A stretch of 64,000 bases of DNA, taken from NCBI RefSeq assembly GCF_040954645.1, contig NC_092813.1, forward strand, positions 20,891,735-20,955,734, in the 5' to 3' direction. Origin of the DNA: Diabrotica undecimpunctata. Lineage: Eukaryota > Arthropoda > Insecta > Coleoptera > Chrysomelidae. The notes under the pieces are model-generated. The model searched no databases. It saw only the letters and a program-made list of their open reading frames with translations, and was not told the origin of the DNA. Position 1 is the stretch's first letter. The number at the start of each line of letters is the position of its first letter. The translations under genes were made by a program, and so were the position numbers. Below, one piece after another: positions 1-10,660 of the stretch.

Positions 1-1018
1 TAATTACTAGCAACCAAGATAAAATATTACAATTCACAGATGATATATGCATATATGTAGATCAATTGGAAATAGAACAAGGCAGTAGAAAAATAAATAC
101 AGTATTTAAACATCTACAAGAAGACCTAGATCAAATAGCATTAAACATATCAACCAAAAAAATACAAGCTTGCATATTCTCCCGAAAACGAAACATCCCA
201 GAAGTAGTGGAGTTGCAAAATGTCTCGTTTAAAGTTCAACCTAAAGTTAAATATTTGGGTATTATACTGGATAGGAAAATGATTTGGAAACCTGGGGATC
301 AGATCCCAACATAGCATTACTAATATATAGATCATACATAAGATCAATATTAGATTACGGATGTTACTTTTACAATCAAGCCGCCAAAACCCATCTTCAA
401 AAAATAGACATCCTTTCAAATAAATTTAGATTATGTAAAGGAGCTTTGATAAGTACTCCAATATCAAACCTAAGTGTAGAATGTAATGAACTACCACTAT
501 AGTTAAGAAGGAAAACTATGTGTTAAAAATTTATAACTAAAATGATAACTAAAGAGAGCATAATATGTAACGACTGCCACAAACTTTATGTAAATGACCT
601 AACCACTGAATACTGGAGGAAAAAGCCAACATCACTACGTGCCGAAAGTTACAATAGAATAAGACAATTTAAAAATAAACTATACACACCAACTCTGCCA
701 TCCATGTTTCAGATAAATCTAAACAATATACCAAACATACAAACCAACCTACATGAGAGATTACTCGAAATTTCCAGTTTACTTAAGGAATGCCATATTT
801 AATGTGGATATAGAAACTTTATTTCCGGAACATTACCAAATTTATACCGATGCCTCAAAAATGAATTCGAGAGTGGCCGCTGCCGTGTGGGACCCTAGGA
901 CAAAGTATAAAGAGGGTATACGACTTAATGAAAATTTTACAACATTTTCAGCGGAACTTATTGCAATACTGAGAGCAATGCAGTATATAAGCAGTATAAA
1001 CAATAACGAAGAGAAACT
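1..1018 (+). pseudogene. I-like non-LTR retrotransposon ORF2, first part (RT palm to RNase H)
   Basis: This is the outer of two nested retroelements and codes for the C-terminal half of an ORF2 replicase. The window opens inside the reverse transcriptase: an FTDD catalytic box lies at 33-44. A YLGIILD motif follows near 250, then an IYRSYIRSILDYG segment near 330-360, and an RNase H start with YTDASK near 843-860 and AELIA near 955. Comparison with the intact copy at 43841-47581 suggests a small deletion near 285-295 and frame changes near 290, 500-540 and 760. The RNase H domain is cut at 1018 by another retroelement and resumes at 2831. No ATG or 5' end is in the window. The I-clade call rests on the RNase H domain after the RT and on similarity to the intact copy. 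Confidence 0.85.
1007..1018 (+). repeat. Target-site duplication, left copy
   Basis: The 12-mer cgaagagaaact here is repeated exactly at 2831-2842. The outer RNase H reading resumes across the second copy, so the sequence between is an insertion. Confidence 0.9.
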
Positions 1019-1020
1019 AC

Positions 1021-1776
1021 TTGTACACCATCTATACGGCCGACACGCCAAAAGAACCAGGATCCCTGTTAAGTCTTTACGCTGACGATACGGCAATAGC
1101 TGTTAGCTGGAGAAATCCAAACCATGCAGCTAATCATCTGCAGAGAGCACTCAACAGATTCATAAGATGGTGCATCAAATGGAAAATAGCCATAAACCCA
1201 GATAAAACACAGGCTGTAATGTTTAGTCACAGAAAAAGTGTACCGAATCAAGAACTAACAATTGGAAACACCCCAGTACAATGGACAAATGAGGCCAAAT
1301 ACCTAGGAGTGTTACTCGATAAAAAGCTTACATTTACGCAGCACATAAATCAGCAAACGTATAGAGCCAAAGCGCTGAAAAGTCAGCTCTCATCGCTAAT
1401 TGGCAGAAGAAGCAAGTTAAGGTTCAAAACCAAAATTAGGATGGCGAATAGCATTATCCTACCAGTCCTCTCGTATGCCTCCGCTGCGTGGGGACACACC
1501 TGTAAAACTAACAGGAAGAAAATACAAACAGCGCAAAATCAAATAATAAGAGACGCACTAAATCTGCCAAGATATGTACCTCTGAGAAATTTATACAGAG
1601 ACTCAGGACAAACGAGGATCCTACACACAATGGACAAAAAGGCATACGAACTTTTCAATGGACTAAATAACCACCCAAGTAGCATGTTGAGAGAGCTGAC
1701 AAACTACAACGCAAACACCAGGACGGTACACAGAAGACCTAAACAGCAAATAGCCGGATATAGGGTCCCAAACTAA
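1021..1776 (+). pseudogene. Jockey-like reverse transcriptase, C-terminal fragment
   Basis: An open frame of about 250 codons without a proper start: the first codon is TTG at the insertion junction, so it is a truncated gene. It has the catalytic YADD box near 1078-1089 followed by TAIAVSWRN, a PDKTQAVMFS motif near 1200, a YLGVLLDKKL segment near 1300 and an LSYASAAWG motif near 1470-1490. This order is the palm and thumb of non-LTR reverse transcriptases. No RNase H follows, which fits Jockey-type elements better than the I-like host element around it. The frame stays open to a natural-looking stop at 1774-1776, so this copy is younger than its host element. Confidence 0.85.
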
Positions 1777-2052
1777 TAAATGAAGAATGAGATGGTCGCA
1801 AGGACGTCTAAACAAAAGAATGCAGTCATCAGAAAACAACCACCAAAAAAAAATCCTTCTCTTTTAGGACTCTGGCGAGAGGATACAGGTGCCAAGGCAC
1901 TTAGATAAGGACACTATACACCGGGGTGTGTGGAGGCCGTATACACCCTGCAATGCACACCCCAACCCACCCACACAATTAGCATGTAAGAAATAAAAGG
2001 GTAAGAATTGTGCCGGCATTTTAAAGTCCCAACGCCAAGGAAGACCCCACAT

Positions 2053-2097
2053 AAAAAAAATAAAAAAAAAAAAAAAAATAAAAAAAAAAAAAAAATC
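2053..2097 (+). repeat. A-rich tract in the nested element
   Basis: Mostly A with scattered T. It may be the poly(A) tail of the Jockey-like element or an internal A-rich part of a longer 3' UTR. Confidence 0.7.
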
Positions 2098-2812
2098 GGT
2101 TGTTTTCTTTTAAATACAGATAGTTTATAATCAATTTTAATCATTAAACGTTTTAACGTAAAGTCACTTAATTTCTCCATATAGAAGACCCTTCAGGCCT
2201 TCTATATACCGCTGATGCGGAATAGGCCCTTAAGGCGGATCGAGTGATACTGATCCTCTCGCGACACCCGAGCACTGAGGTCATGTGCGGCAAACATGGG
2301 CTCAGTGGCCGGACCCACATCGGACACCCAGCCGGCGAGGAGAACAAAATTTATTTTGCCAAATCGGCGGCTGAGTGATCGAGCACACACTCTTTCCGAA
2401 CATGAAGTCGACAGCTCAGGCTGTCGACTCCATGGACGGAACACACACGCTACTTTTTCTTTTTGTTTTAGGGACTCAAGTCCCGAAGTGCAGTTAGAGT
2501 AAAATCTATAGAATCAGTAAAGTAATTAGGGAGAAAAGCCTAGATGTGGCTACCCCTACAGTTAGGTGGCATAACCACAATAATTAAAAACGGGAGTTGT
2601 CTCATTACCCAAGGCAACTTTAGTAACTTTCAAGATCATAAGCCTCCTCACGTATGTCACACGATGAGGAGGGGTGGTGGAAAAACCTGGGGGTCAGATA
2701 GGTACCACTTCGACTAGCGAAGTGTGACCGGTTTGATCTTCGGACATGTGGATCCCATGCTTAGTATGGTATACACATGTTCCTAGAGGTTGGGTTGATC
2801 GCTTAGCGTGAT
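2098..2812 (+). other. Non-coding 3' region of the nested element
   Basis: About 700 bp clearly less AT-rich than its surroundings. No protein motif seen in any frame. It contains short self-complementary stretches (gtcgacagctcaggctgtcgac at 2406-2427, described here only as a palindrome of about 8-bp arms). Read as 3' UTR, or a second non-autonomous retroelement, ending in the TG run. Confidence 0.5.
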
Positions 2813-2830
2813 TGTGTGTGTGTGTGTGTG
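2813..2830 (+). repeat. (TG)n tail
   Basis: A TG dinucleotide run directly abutting the right target-site duplication. It behaves as the 3' tail of the insertion instead of poly(A). Confidence 0.75.
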
Positions 2831-3476
2831 CGAAGAGAAACTTCTAATCCTTACAGACAGCAAAAGTGCTTTACTTAAACTGAAAAGTTTGAAGGACATA
2901 TCAAACTACATATATATTGACATTATTAAAGCATATATCGCACTTAAGGCTAAGGGCAAACAAATATCATTTTGTTTTACTTTAGCTAAGAAGGCCACCG
3001 AACAAGAAAATGAAAGTGAATATAAATTAACATTAAATGATGTTTACGGTTATATTACCAGCAATAAAACCAAAACCTGGCAACAATGGTATAACAACTC
3101 AACTAAAGGGCTATTCTACAAAAACATACAATTAAATATTCCATCTAAATCATGGTTTAATCATTACCACGGCGAAAAAATCGTTGTTTCATACATATGC
3201 AGACTTAGATTTGGACACTGCCTAGTTCCAGAACACAAATTTAAAATAGGTCTTAGTGATAGTAATCTTTGTGAATGTGGTGAGTTAGGATCTGCAGAAG
3301 ATATGATACTAAACTGTAGACTAAAGATAATAGAAATAAATCAATTTATGAATCAAGTATATAGAGAAACCAATATTACAAGATCTTTTAATTTAAAAAC
3401 AATATTATCTAGTTTAGACGAACGTGTATATGAGATTCTAATTACACACATACTTAATATAAAATTAAAATTGTGA
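2831..3476 (+). pseudogene. I-like ORF2, second part (RNase H end and C-terminal zinc motif)
   Basis: Continuation of the gene at 1-1018. Directly after the right TSD copy the frame gives the RNase H motif LILTDSKSALL, then ISFCF and KKATEQ. The stretch that should hold the WVPSHIGIKGNELAD-type block is missing, so an internal deletion of a dozen or more codons is inferred near 2985. The C-terminal cysteine cluster LCECGELGSAEDMILNC at about 3268-3315 matches the position of the CTSC...HVLTEC motif in the intact copy, but its histidine is not evident. The frame closes at 3474-3476. Decay plus the nested insertion make the gene non-functional. Confidence 0.85.
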
Positions 3477-3665
3477 ACTATTAATACCTGTGTTTATCCC
3501 ATTTGTCTACCTATCTTTCCGTGGTCTAGTCTTGTGTGTGTGCATAGCTCTGAAAGACCCCTGAGCAGAAGTACTCCTTGTTGACATTCCTTATAATGTA
3601 ATTCAAAAACAAAAAAAAAGAATATATAACTAGAATATATTTTATGATATAGATATATTTATATA
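3477..3665 (+). other. 3' UTR and A-rich tail of the outer I-like element
   Basis: About 130 bp of non-coding DNA after the ORF2 stop, then an A-run at 3606-3619. No distinct target-site duplication could be assigned because the 5' end is outside the window. Confidence 0.5.
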
Positions 3666-4300
3666 CAGTCCATCTAATTTACAAACCGGTCGAAGTTGAC
3701 ATAGTTGCCAAAGTATAAAAAAAATCCTGAATCCATTTTAAATCAAATAGGTCACATAATTATTATTATACTCTTTACAACGACTATTTAAATTCTTACG
3801 TGACATTTTTGAAATAAAACACACTAATTTTGTTCTAAAAAGAACAGACTTTATTAAATTGGTAAATAAATAAATAAACAAAAAATATAAAACAAGAGGT
3901 ATTCACTTTAAAATTTAAAATAATAAAGTACAAAAAGTGTCAACACCGCAACTGTCAAATAAGTGTTACCAATTTATGCCAAAATTTCATCTTCGTTCGA
4001 TTACAGTTACAGTGTGTTCCGAACAAATGTTCTTCATAAAAACGCTTTATAATGCATTTATACAAATTAAATGAAACATATTGTTGTCTATTTCTTTAAG
4101 TTTAGTGTTAATAGAAATCTTTAAATATTAGTTCTACGCGTATATAATAAAAAATGTCTAGTGGCTGTAATGCCAGTGTACTCGGCAAAGTGATTCTAAA
4201 AAAGAACACTCCTACCGCCTAAATATTTCGTGTTGGTATCATGTGACGTCACGGGCTATGACGCCGATGACGTGCAACGGTTTGTAAATTAGATGGACTG
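3666..4300. mobile_element. MITE with 23-bp perfect TIRs and TA flanks
   Basis: The first 23 bases (3666-3688, beginning CAGTCCATCTAATTTAC) are the exact reverse complement of the last 23 (4278-4300). Both ends are bordered by TA (3664-3665 and 4301-4302), the TSD of the IS630-Tc1-mariner group, and CAGT is a common start for that group. The 635-bp interior shows no ORF with recognisable motifs, so it is a non-autonomous element. Whether the Sailor-like transposase nearby could mobilise it is unknown; I could not find that gene's own TIRs to compare. Confidence 0.9.
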
Positions 4301-5168
4301 TAAATGTGTAATATTGTATGATTGTAGCTGAAGATTAAATTATCCATTTATTGTTATAGAATCTAGGTATATCTTTAAAATACAAAATCTTATTTTAATG
4401 TATAGTAGAAACCCTCAATTCAGAAGAGTGATATCATAGTTTAAACGCCGAATATCCTCAAATTTAAATGTACACAGCGGCCCTCAAAAACTGCCTGTTT
4501 TCTCGATTGCAATGTGCGTTTCCTCATAAGAAATTACAGAATATATAAAGTAGTATATTTATTTGTGCTTCTCTATAGAAAAACTGACCAGGAGTTGTCG
4601 TACAGTGTAGCCAAATCTTGTTCACAAGTAGTAATTATGGTCATACAAAACCTGTATTCTTCCACGCAGCGATTATTACCGTCATAAAAATACCAAAAAA
4701 CATGATTTTTTCAATAGTAAAAATTAAGCACAAACTTGTAATAAAATAAATTTTATTTATATGTTCCGTTTCGTTACGTATTTAAATTTATAAAATAAAA
4801 ATCGATATTTTAAAACATTATTTTTCAATCGTTTGGCAATGTTGGAATTAGCGAGGGAACTCGGTTTTACAATTCGGATCCAGACATGCAGTAAAACTAG
4901 TTTTTATTATTTTTTGCCGAAGAAATGAACGAAGGAAACATTGATGTTTCTATGGGTAAATAGTGCATGTGTTTTTGTGAGTATATTTTATGTGATAAGT
5001 TTGTAAACTTATTGTTGTCAATATTGTTTTATCAATACTGTATTGTAGTATTGATAAAACGTGTTATTGATAATAAGAGGGTTATAGTTTGTCGTTTTAT
5101 AGTAAATGTTTAGTTATATTCTTTGAAATTATTGTATATATAGTATATATCCAGATTATTGAAATACA
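4301..5168. other. AT-rich stretch without a gene
   Basis: No coding motif in any frame. It probably includes the 5' non-coding part of the Sailor-like transposon that follows. The only structure I see is the short palindrome at 5026-5060. Confidence 0.5.
5026..5060. repeat. Perfect 14-bp palindrome, 7-nt spacer
   Basis: gttttatcaatact at 5026-5039 is the exact reverse complement of agtattgataaaac at 5047-5060, about 110 bp upstream of the transposase start. Confidence 0.85.
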
Positions 5169-6565
5169 ATGGACGAAAAACCGAGTTGTTCCAAGAGAAG
5201 ACAGCAAAATTCTGATGTTGATTCCAAGAATGAAAAGCCGCAAAAGAGACGGAAAATGTTAACGTCCGAAGAGAAGGTAATGATACGAAACGTTTATGAA
5301 GGAATTGTCGGCAGAAAAATGGCATTAAACGTTAGCCAAGCGGTCGACATTTGTAGCAGTTTAACAAAAGTATCCGTTAGCTGTATTTATCGTGTACTTA
5401 AAAATACATCGGAAAATAAAAAGCAAGAAAAAGGTAAAACTAGAGGTAGGAAAAGCATTGTTTTGGATGACGAGACAAGGAATATTATAAGTCGAAAAAT
5501 TCATTCATTTTATTTTCGGAGTGAAATTCTAACACTGAAAAAAATTTCTCAAGAGCTCGAAAATGATGACTCTTTACCCAAGATATCTCGTAGGGTCTTA
5601 ATCAGGACCATGCACGAAATGAACTTTCGATACGTAAAACGCAACAGAAAAAGTATGCTATTAGAAAAAAATGAAATTACTCTGTGGAGAAGAAAATATT
5701 TAGAAGAAATACGAAAAATTCGCAGCACTGGATGCAAAATATATTATTTGGATGAAACCTGGATTAACGAAGGTCATACAGTTGGAAAAGTTTGGCAAGA
5801 TTTAAATGTAAAAAGTAAACGCGAAGCATTTATAGAAGGCTGGTCTACAGGATTAAAGGCTCCATCAGGAAAGGGACGGCGTTTAATCATCACCCATATA
5901 GGAAGTGATACAGGGTTCCTTGATGATGGTTTGCTTCAATTTGAGTCGAAAAAAACAGGTGATTATCATGAAGAAATGACTTCTGAAGTATTTGAGCGCT
6001 GGTTTAAGAGAATCTTACCAAAATTGGAATCTGGGTCTGTGGTTGTTATGGACAATGCGCCATATCATAGCCGCAGACTAGAACAATTACCGACGACGGC
6101 ATGGCGGAAAGGGAGAATTCAAGAATAGCTTACAGAAAAGGGGATTGCATACGAAGAATCAATGCTCAAAATTCAACTACTTGACATTGCATGGTTAAGG
6201 AAAAGTGAATATCTTAAATATGTTGTGGATGAAACTGCAAAAGATTATGGTGTTAAAGTTCTGCGTCTACCACCTTATCATTGCGAACTTAATCCCATTG
6301 AACTTATCTGGGCGCAAGTGAAAGGAGAAGTAGCACGCAATAACAAAACGTTCAAATTAAACGAAGTTAAGGAATTTTTGATTCAACAATCCATGTAACT
6401 CCAGAGAAATGGGCTAAATGTATAGGCCACATAATTAAAGAAGAATATCGTATGTGAGAACTTGACACTCATGTCGAAGTTTTACTAGAGCCAATTATAA
6501 TTACACCAGGTGAAGATAATGACAGCGATAGCAGCACTACATCTTCAGATTTAGACAGCGAATAA
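5169..6565 (+). pseudogene. DD82E (Sailor-like) IS630-Tc1-mariner transposase, inactivated
   Basis: A cut-and-paste transposase starting at ATG 5169. A basic N-terminus with a KPQKRRK-type nuclear-localisation stretch precedes a helix-turn-helix region (residues about 35-80). The catalytic triad is visible: D in YYLDETW (residue 195), D in VVMDNAPYH (residue 295) and E in NPIELIW (residue 378). Eighty-two residues separate the second D from the E, far more than the 34-41 of ordinary Tc1/mariner enzymes; this spacing defines the described DD82E/Sailor group. Lesions: an in-frame TAG at 6126-6128, a frame change near 6385-6395 and a TGA near 6456. The C-terminal tail is acidic and serine-rich and ends at 6563-6565. 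Assignment to the superfamily is firm; the Sailor label is from the spacing alone. Confidence 0.85.
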
Positions 6566-6695
6566 TATTTTCTAATAGTTTAGTAGGAACATCAGCATAA
6601 AAAAACCAAAAACAAAAAAAAAACGAGAAGAACATAGTAAGTGTGTATAGTGTTTGTGTTAGAATAGAACAATGTTTTGTTAGTAGAGACAGTAG

Positions 6696-6790
6696 GGAAT
6701 AAGCCACAAAATATTTATTCATAGGTTTAATTTACTGACGTTTCGATCTCTATATAAAGAGATCGTTTTCAAATATACAAATGATAGCAA
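6696..6790 (-). repeat. Extra copy of the foldback arm
   Basis: Begins with aataagccacaa and holds the motif gacgtttcgatctc...gagatcgttttc (6737-6772), as does the left arm of the foldback at 6846. Read on the minus strand it is a stem followed by GAAACGTC, like a decayed hammerhead core. Confidence 0.75.
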
Positions 6791-6845
6791 TATTTATTTT
6801 TTTTGTGGCTTTTTGCTTGTGGCATTCCGTATTTTTAGGGAGAAT

Positions 6846-7087
6846 GTTGGAAATAAGCCACAATACATCTATTTACATGTTTATTTTACTGACGTTTCGA
6901 TCTCTATTACAGAGACCGTTTTTAAAGTTAAGAAAAAAAAAGAAAGTAATATAAGAATATATAAATATATAATAATAAACAAATAAAATAAATATAACTA
7001 TAATTTATATCTTTGAAAACGGTCTTTGGATATAGAGATTGAAACTTCAGTAAAAACCAGATAAATATATTGTGGCCTATTTTGAAC
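6846..7087. repeat. Foldback element, ~85-bp imperfect inverted arms
   Basis: Left arm about 6846-6930 (gttggaaataagccacaata...) and right arm about 7003-7087 are diverged reverse complements around an AT-rich centre. Each arm carries one copy of the stem-plus-GAAAC motif (6891-6926 minus; 7012-7050 plus). Non-coding. Confidence 0.8.
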
Positions 7088-7289
7088 AATAATATTTAAA
7101 CAATATAATATAATTAACGTTGAAATAAAAGTGAGTGAACGTCACTGGATTTTCATACGTCTTTCCCCACTTCTACGCCTTTAAACGATGACTCACTCTT
7201 CCAAATAGTGAAAATAGAGTTTAGAGCAAAAATAAGTTCGGGTAATGGATTAAGTCCACAGTCAGGAAATTCGATGACATACACACACA

Positions 7290-8340
7290 AGTTAGTTTTT
7301 GGTCAAATATCATATCAAGAAATCTTACTTCATCTACATCTACATCCTCCATTTAAATATAAGTTTTTCGGTTGTATTTGGTGACTTTTCGTAAAACATA
7401 CTGCTTTGGTTTTGAGAGTATTGAACTGGAGACCACTTGTGAATGACCATTCTTTAATATGATTTATCGCTTTTTGGACATGATTATGGATGGTTGTTAT
7501 GTTCTTTTCTCTACAAAGTATAACTAAATCCTCTGCATATAGCTTAGCGTCTACAGGACGTTTTATTTTTGCGGTAATAGAATTAATAGCTACCAGAAAC
7601 AGAGTAGTGCTAAGGTTCGAGCCCTGTGGTATACCATTTTCTTGATTTTTTAGTTGAGGAATAGACGCCGTCTACTACTGAATTGAAATTGTCTATTTTT
7701 TAACAAGTTTGATATGTATTTGAGTATATTACCTCTTATTTTCCATTCGCTGAGCGTTTTTAAAATTGAATATTTCAAAACTGAATCGTAGGCTTTACTA
7801 ATGTCGAAAAATATTCCAATACAATGTTGTTTGATTGCAAAAGCCTCATGTATTTCCGATTCTACATCAATAAGGTTATCTAAAGTAGAACGACGCTTTC
7901 GAAAGCCACTTTGTTCTGGTATAATTAGTTTCTTTGATTCCAGATATCACATGAGTCTGTTATTTATTATTTTCTCTAGCATTTTGCACATACTACAAGT
8001 ACGAGATATTGGCCTATATGTTTCGGGATGTGATTTTGATTTAGTTTGTTTAGGATTAGGAATTATTATTGAATTTCTCCAGAATTCTGTAAATACATTT
8101 TTTGAGAAAATTAGGTGGTACATGCTGAGTAAGTATTCTTTAGATGGGTAGGTGAAGATTTTTAGAAAAATATTGGGTATATTATCTGGCCCAGAGCACG
8201 AGGTTGCAGAGGATTCTTACAGTTTTCATTGCCGTTTCTAATTCATCCATCGATATCGGAAAGTTTATTTCGCTGTTATTTTGATCTTCATAGTCTGTGG
8301 TATATTTTTCTTCATTTATTTTGTTCTTTAAGAAAGGCTA
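7290..8340 (-). pseudogene. I-like non-LTR reverse transcriptase fragment
   Basis: Read on the minus strand, this segment gives the ordered motifs of an I/Jockey-type RT: ETYRPISRTCSMCKMLEKII, LIIPEQSGFRKRRSTLDN, GIFFDISKAYDSV, a degenerate PQGS box, and YAED in place of the catalytic YADD (about 7534-7545). Several stops and frame changes break it, and one catalytic aspartate is replaced, so it is dead. The upstream (N-terminal) part of the same gene lies at 14059-14290, on the far side of a DNA transposon. No RNase H was recognised at its 3' side. Confidence 0.8.
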
Positions 8341-8372
8341 TAGCGGTATAAAATGGTCAAAATTGCATCATG

Positions 8373-9125
8373 CTCGATTTAGTTTTGGGTCTGACCATCC
8401 GAAAGGACATAATTAAAAACTCACTCAGTTAAAGTTTTAAGTCCCTAGGTGCCTCTGCTGGTTCGCTATTGTAAAAAACGTATAAAAAAAAAAATTTTTA
8501 GACGCTGTATTGCTGCAAAAATCTGAAAAATTTCATGAAAGCGTATTTTAATAACATAAAACTGCCTAATATTTTTCAGATTTTTAGCTTGAAAATTAAG
8601 CCTAGGAAAAATATTTGAAATTTTCAGTGATATTTTAGGTTATGTCGCAAATTTTTGGCCAACTTTAAAACAATGTTTTTTTTGTGGGTTTTTTCCGGTT
8701 TTTCGAATGGCATAGGTATTATTATCATTTTCAACTTGAAAATGCTTAAAAATCAAAAAAACTGCTTTTTTGGCATTTTTCTGAAGTTTTTGACTCATAA
8801 CTTCAACAATATACACCTAAATTAATGATAATTCATATTTTTATATGTATTCTCACCTTTACAATCGAAATATAAGCTATTAAAACTATAACTGTTTTCC
8901 TACAGCATGCTTGCTCCAAAAAACGAAAAACTCCGTTTTTAAGGCGTTGTTTTTAAGCTTTCGCTATATAACCTCTAAATTCAGTGTCTAAATGAATGGT
9001 AATTTACATTTTGACATGTATCTTTCCCTTTACAATTAAAATTAGCTTTATAATCAAAAACCGAAAAACCCCATTTTCTCCATGTTTTTACTACATAACC
9101 TCAAAAGTCTCTGAAAAATAAATCC
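8373..9125 (+). repeat. Long terminal inverted repeat, left
   Basis: Matches the reverse complement of 13318-14058 along nearly its whole length, with scattered substitutions and small indels. Landmarks shared by both arms include ccctaggtgcc, gacgctgtattg and atattttaggttatgtcg. It also carries repeated stretches of the type aaaaaccgaaaaaccccatttt. Confidence 0.9.
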
Positions 9126-9289
9126 TATTTTCGATATCTTTTACTTAAGTTTTACAGCTGATCGTACGCAGGAAAACACAATATTTTTTTTAGAGGTAAA
9201 GAAAATTCATATATTTACTAATTAACAATCTATATTTACAATATTCTATTTAATCTAGTTACATTGAATGGCAGAATAATTACATTTTA

Positions 9290-9531
9290 CTAATCTTCCT
9301 CACTATCCTCGTCGATTACCGGATCAATCTCCGCTTCACCAAATATTTCTGAAAGAAATTTAGCTGGTCTAATAATGTCCGATTTGTACCTAGCATTGCT
9401 TAAATAATATATAATAGCAGCAACATGTGAACAGAGTCCAACAGTTCTCAATACATTAGCACAATCGCACGAGTGACGAAAAATTGCATTGTAGCCAATA
9501 GATTCTGGTTTATACTCAATGTAACACTTTT
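9290..9531 (-). pseudogene. SWIM zinc-finger C-terminus of the DDE_Tnp_4 transposase
   Basis: The minus strand reads through a cysteine/histidine pattern CDCANVLRTVGLCSH, i.e. CxC...CxH, the signature of a SWIM zinc finger. It is followed by VAAIIYYLSNARYKSDIIRP and an acidic tail ending at the stop 9290-9292. SWIM fingers bind DNA or protein; here it would be the C-terminal domain of the transposase coded upstream (higher coordinates). About 320 bp without clear homology separates it from the DDE core, so the gene is interrupted or has lost sequence. Confidence 0.8.
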
Positions 9532-9856
9532 TAAATAATAATATAAAATAATATATTATATATAATAAATTTTAAATAAATTTTTTTGTTGATATGTCTG
9601 AATTGTTTCAAAACCTTGATAATATTCGGTTTCATTCGGATGTATTCTAAATTAATTTCGTTTCTATCGTTCAATAACTTAGCTAGGTAACATACAGTAC
9701 GTACCTAACTGGTATGTACCCGAAAAGAATATTTTGAGATCTCTCTCTGTCATCTCTGGAAAATCGAGAATTGCTCGCGATGTTATCTTGGTTGTCGTCG
9801 TACCTCGTCTAGACTACCTCGCTGTTTCAGCCTCTTTAGCCAATGTGTTATTCAAT
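9532..9856. other. Spacer between DDE core and SWIM end
   Basis: AT-rich, then a short pyrimidine-rich stretch around 9740-9840. No motif seen; possibly a small insertion in the transposase gene or its decayed linker. Confidence 0.4.
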
Positions 9857-10660
9857 TTACTGGAATTCAAAATTTCTTGTATTATTAATTTTTTTTAATT
9901 CTTCATCTTCTTCTTCATCGCTATATAATCTTTTGCCATAACGGTTATTAAGAAAACATGCAATTCTGCAATATGCTCCAGCTTTTGGTAACAATTTATT
10001 ATCCAATTGTTGATGGAGAAGCTTATATTTTTTTCCAAGAATGCCGTGGACAGCTTCTACTACCCATCTTAGTTTGGTAAAGTAACGAGATTCATTAGCT
10101 TCATCTGTGGATAAACTTGGTCTTTTTCCTTTTAATGCAGGCATCAGAACCTTAAAGCCAAGATCTTCTTAATATGATACGTCTCTAAAGCCCCTATCTA
10201 CAATACAAACATCACTTTTTTTCATAAGTGACCTTATTCCATTTGGATCTTCCATAACCTTCTTCATGATCCTTGCATCATTTTCTGTAGCTAAGAATGG
10301 ACAGGGTAGATCTACAACAAATCCGTCTGTTGTGCAGATGGTAAACGGCTTGCACAATGGTTTTTTTTGTCCCGAATATGATTATCTTTGATACCAATTA
10401 TTTCTGCTTTTTTGGTGAACTAAATAAGTACCGTCGAAAATTAATGTGAGCTGATCGTCCGTCAAATTAAATAACTTTATGGCATAAACAGAAGTATGGT
10501 TACGGATTAAGTCTTCTCTCACAAGACTTTTTACTGCAAAATATTGTGGCAATACATCTCTCTCGAATAAATTTATTACAAACTCGCAAAAATCATATAC
10601 TTTGATCTCATTATCTATCCCGAAAACTGATGAAATAGAATTATTTAATGATCCAGTTCT
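9857..10660 (-). pseudogene. DDE_Tnp_4 transposase catalytic core
   Basis: On the minus strand, going down from 10660, the segment reads LTLIFDGTYLVHQK (first catalytic D), CKPFTICTTDG, SDVCIVDRGFRD (second D), LMPALKGKRPSL and TKLRWVVEAVHG (catalytic E), then CRIACFLNNRYGKRL. This order is typical of DDE_Tnp_4 transposases widespread in insect genomes, which cut and paste DNA through a two-metal RNase H-like fold. All three acidic residues are still present, but the frame is broken near 10370-10390 and by a stop at 10169-10171, so no full-length enzyme is made. Confidence 0.85.

Larger units (their letters stand above)
1019..2830 (+). mobile_element. 5'-truncated Jockey-like non-LTR insertion nested in RNase H
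   Basis: About 1.8 kb lies between exact 12-bp direct repeats. It starts inside a reverse transcriptase (5' truncation, usual for target-primed insertion), carries the RT C-terminus, an A-rich tract at 2053-2097, about 700 bp of less AT-rich non-coding DNA, and ends in a short (TG)n run just before the duplicated target. Either this is one element with a long 3' UTR and a TG-repeat tail, or a second short retroelement landed in the A-rich tail of the first. The position of the TSD favours a single event. Confidence 0.8.

Noticed and set aside
2202..2502. Frames on both strands in the less AT-rich part of the nested element
   Set aside because: No motif, no codon pattern, and the position fits a 3' UTR.
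7801..8151. 116-codon plus-strand frame
   Set aside because: The minus strand of this stretch carries the RT motifs; the plus frame has none.
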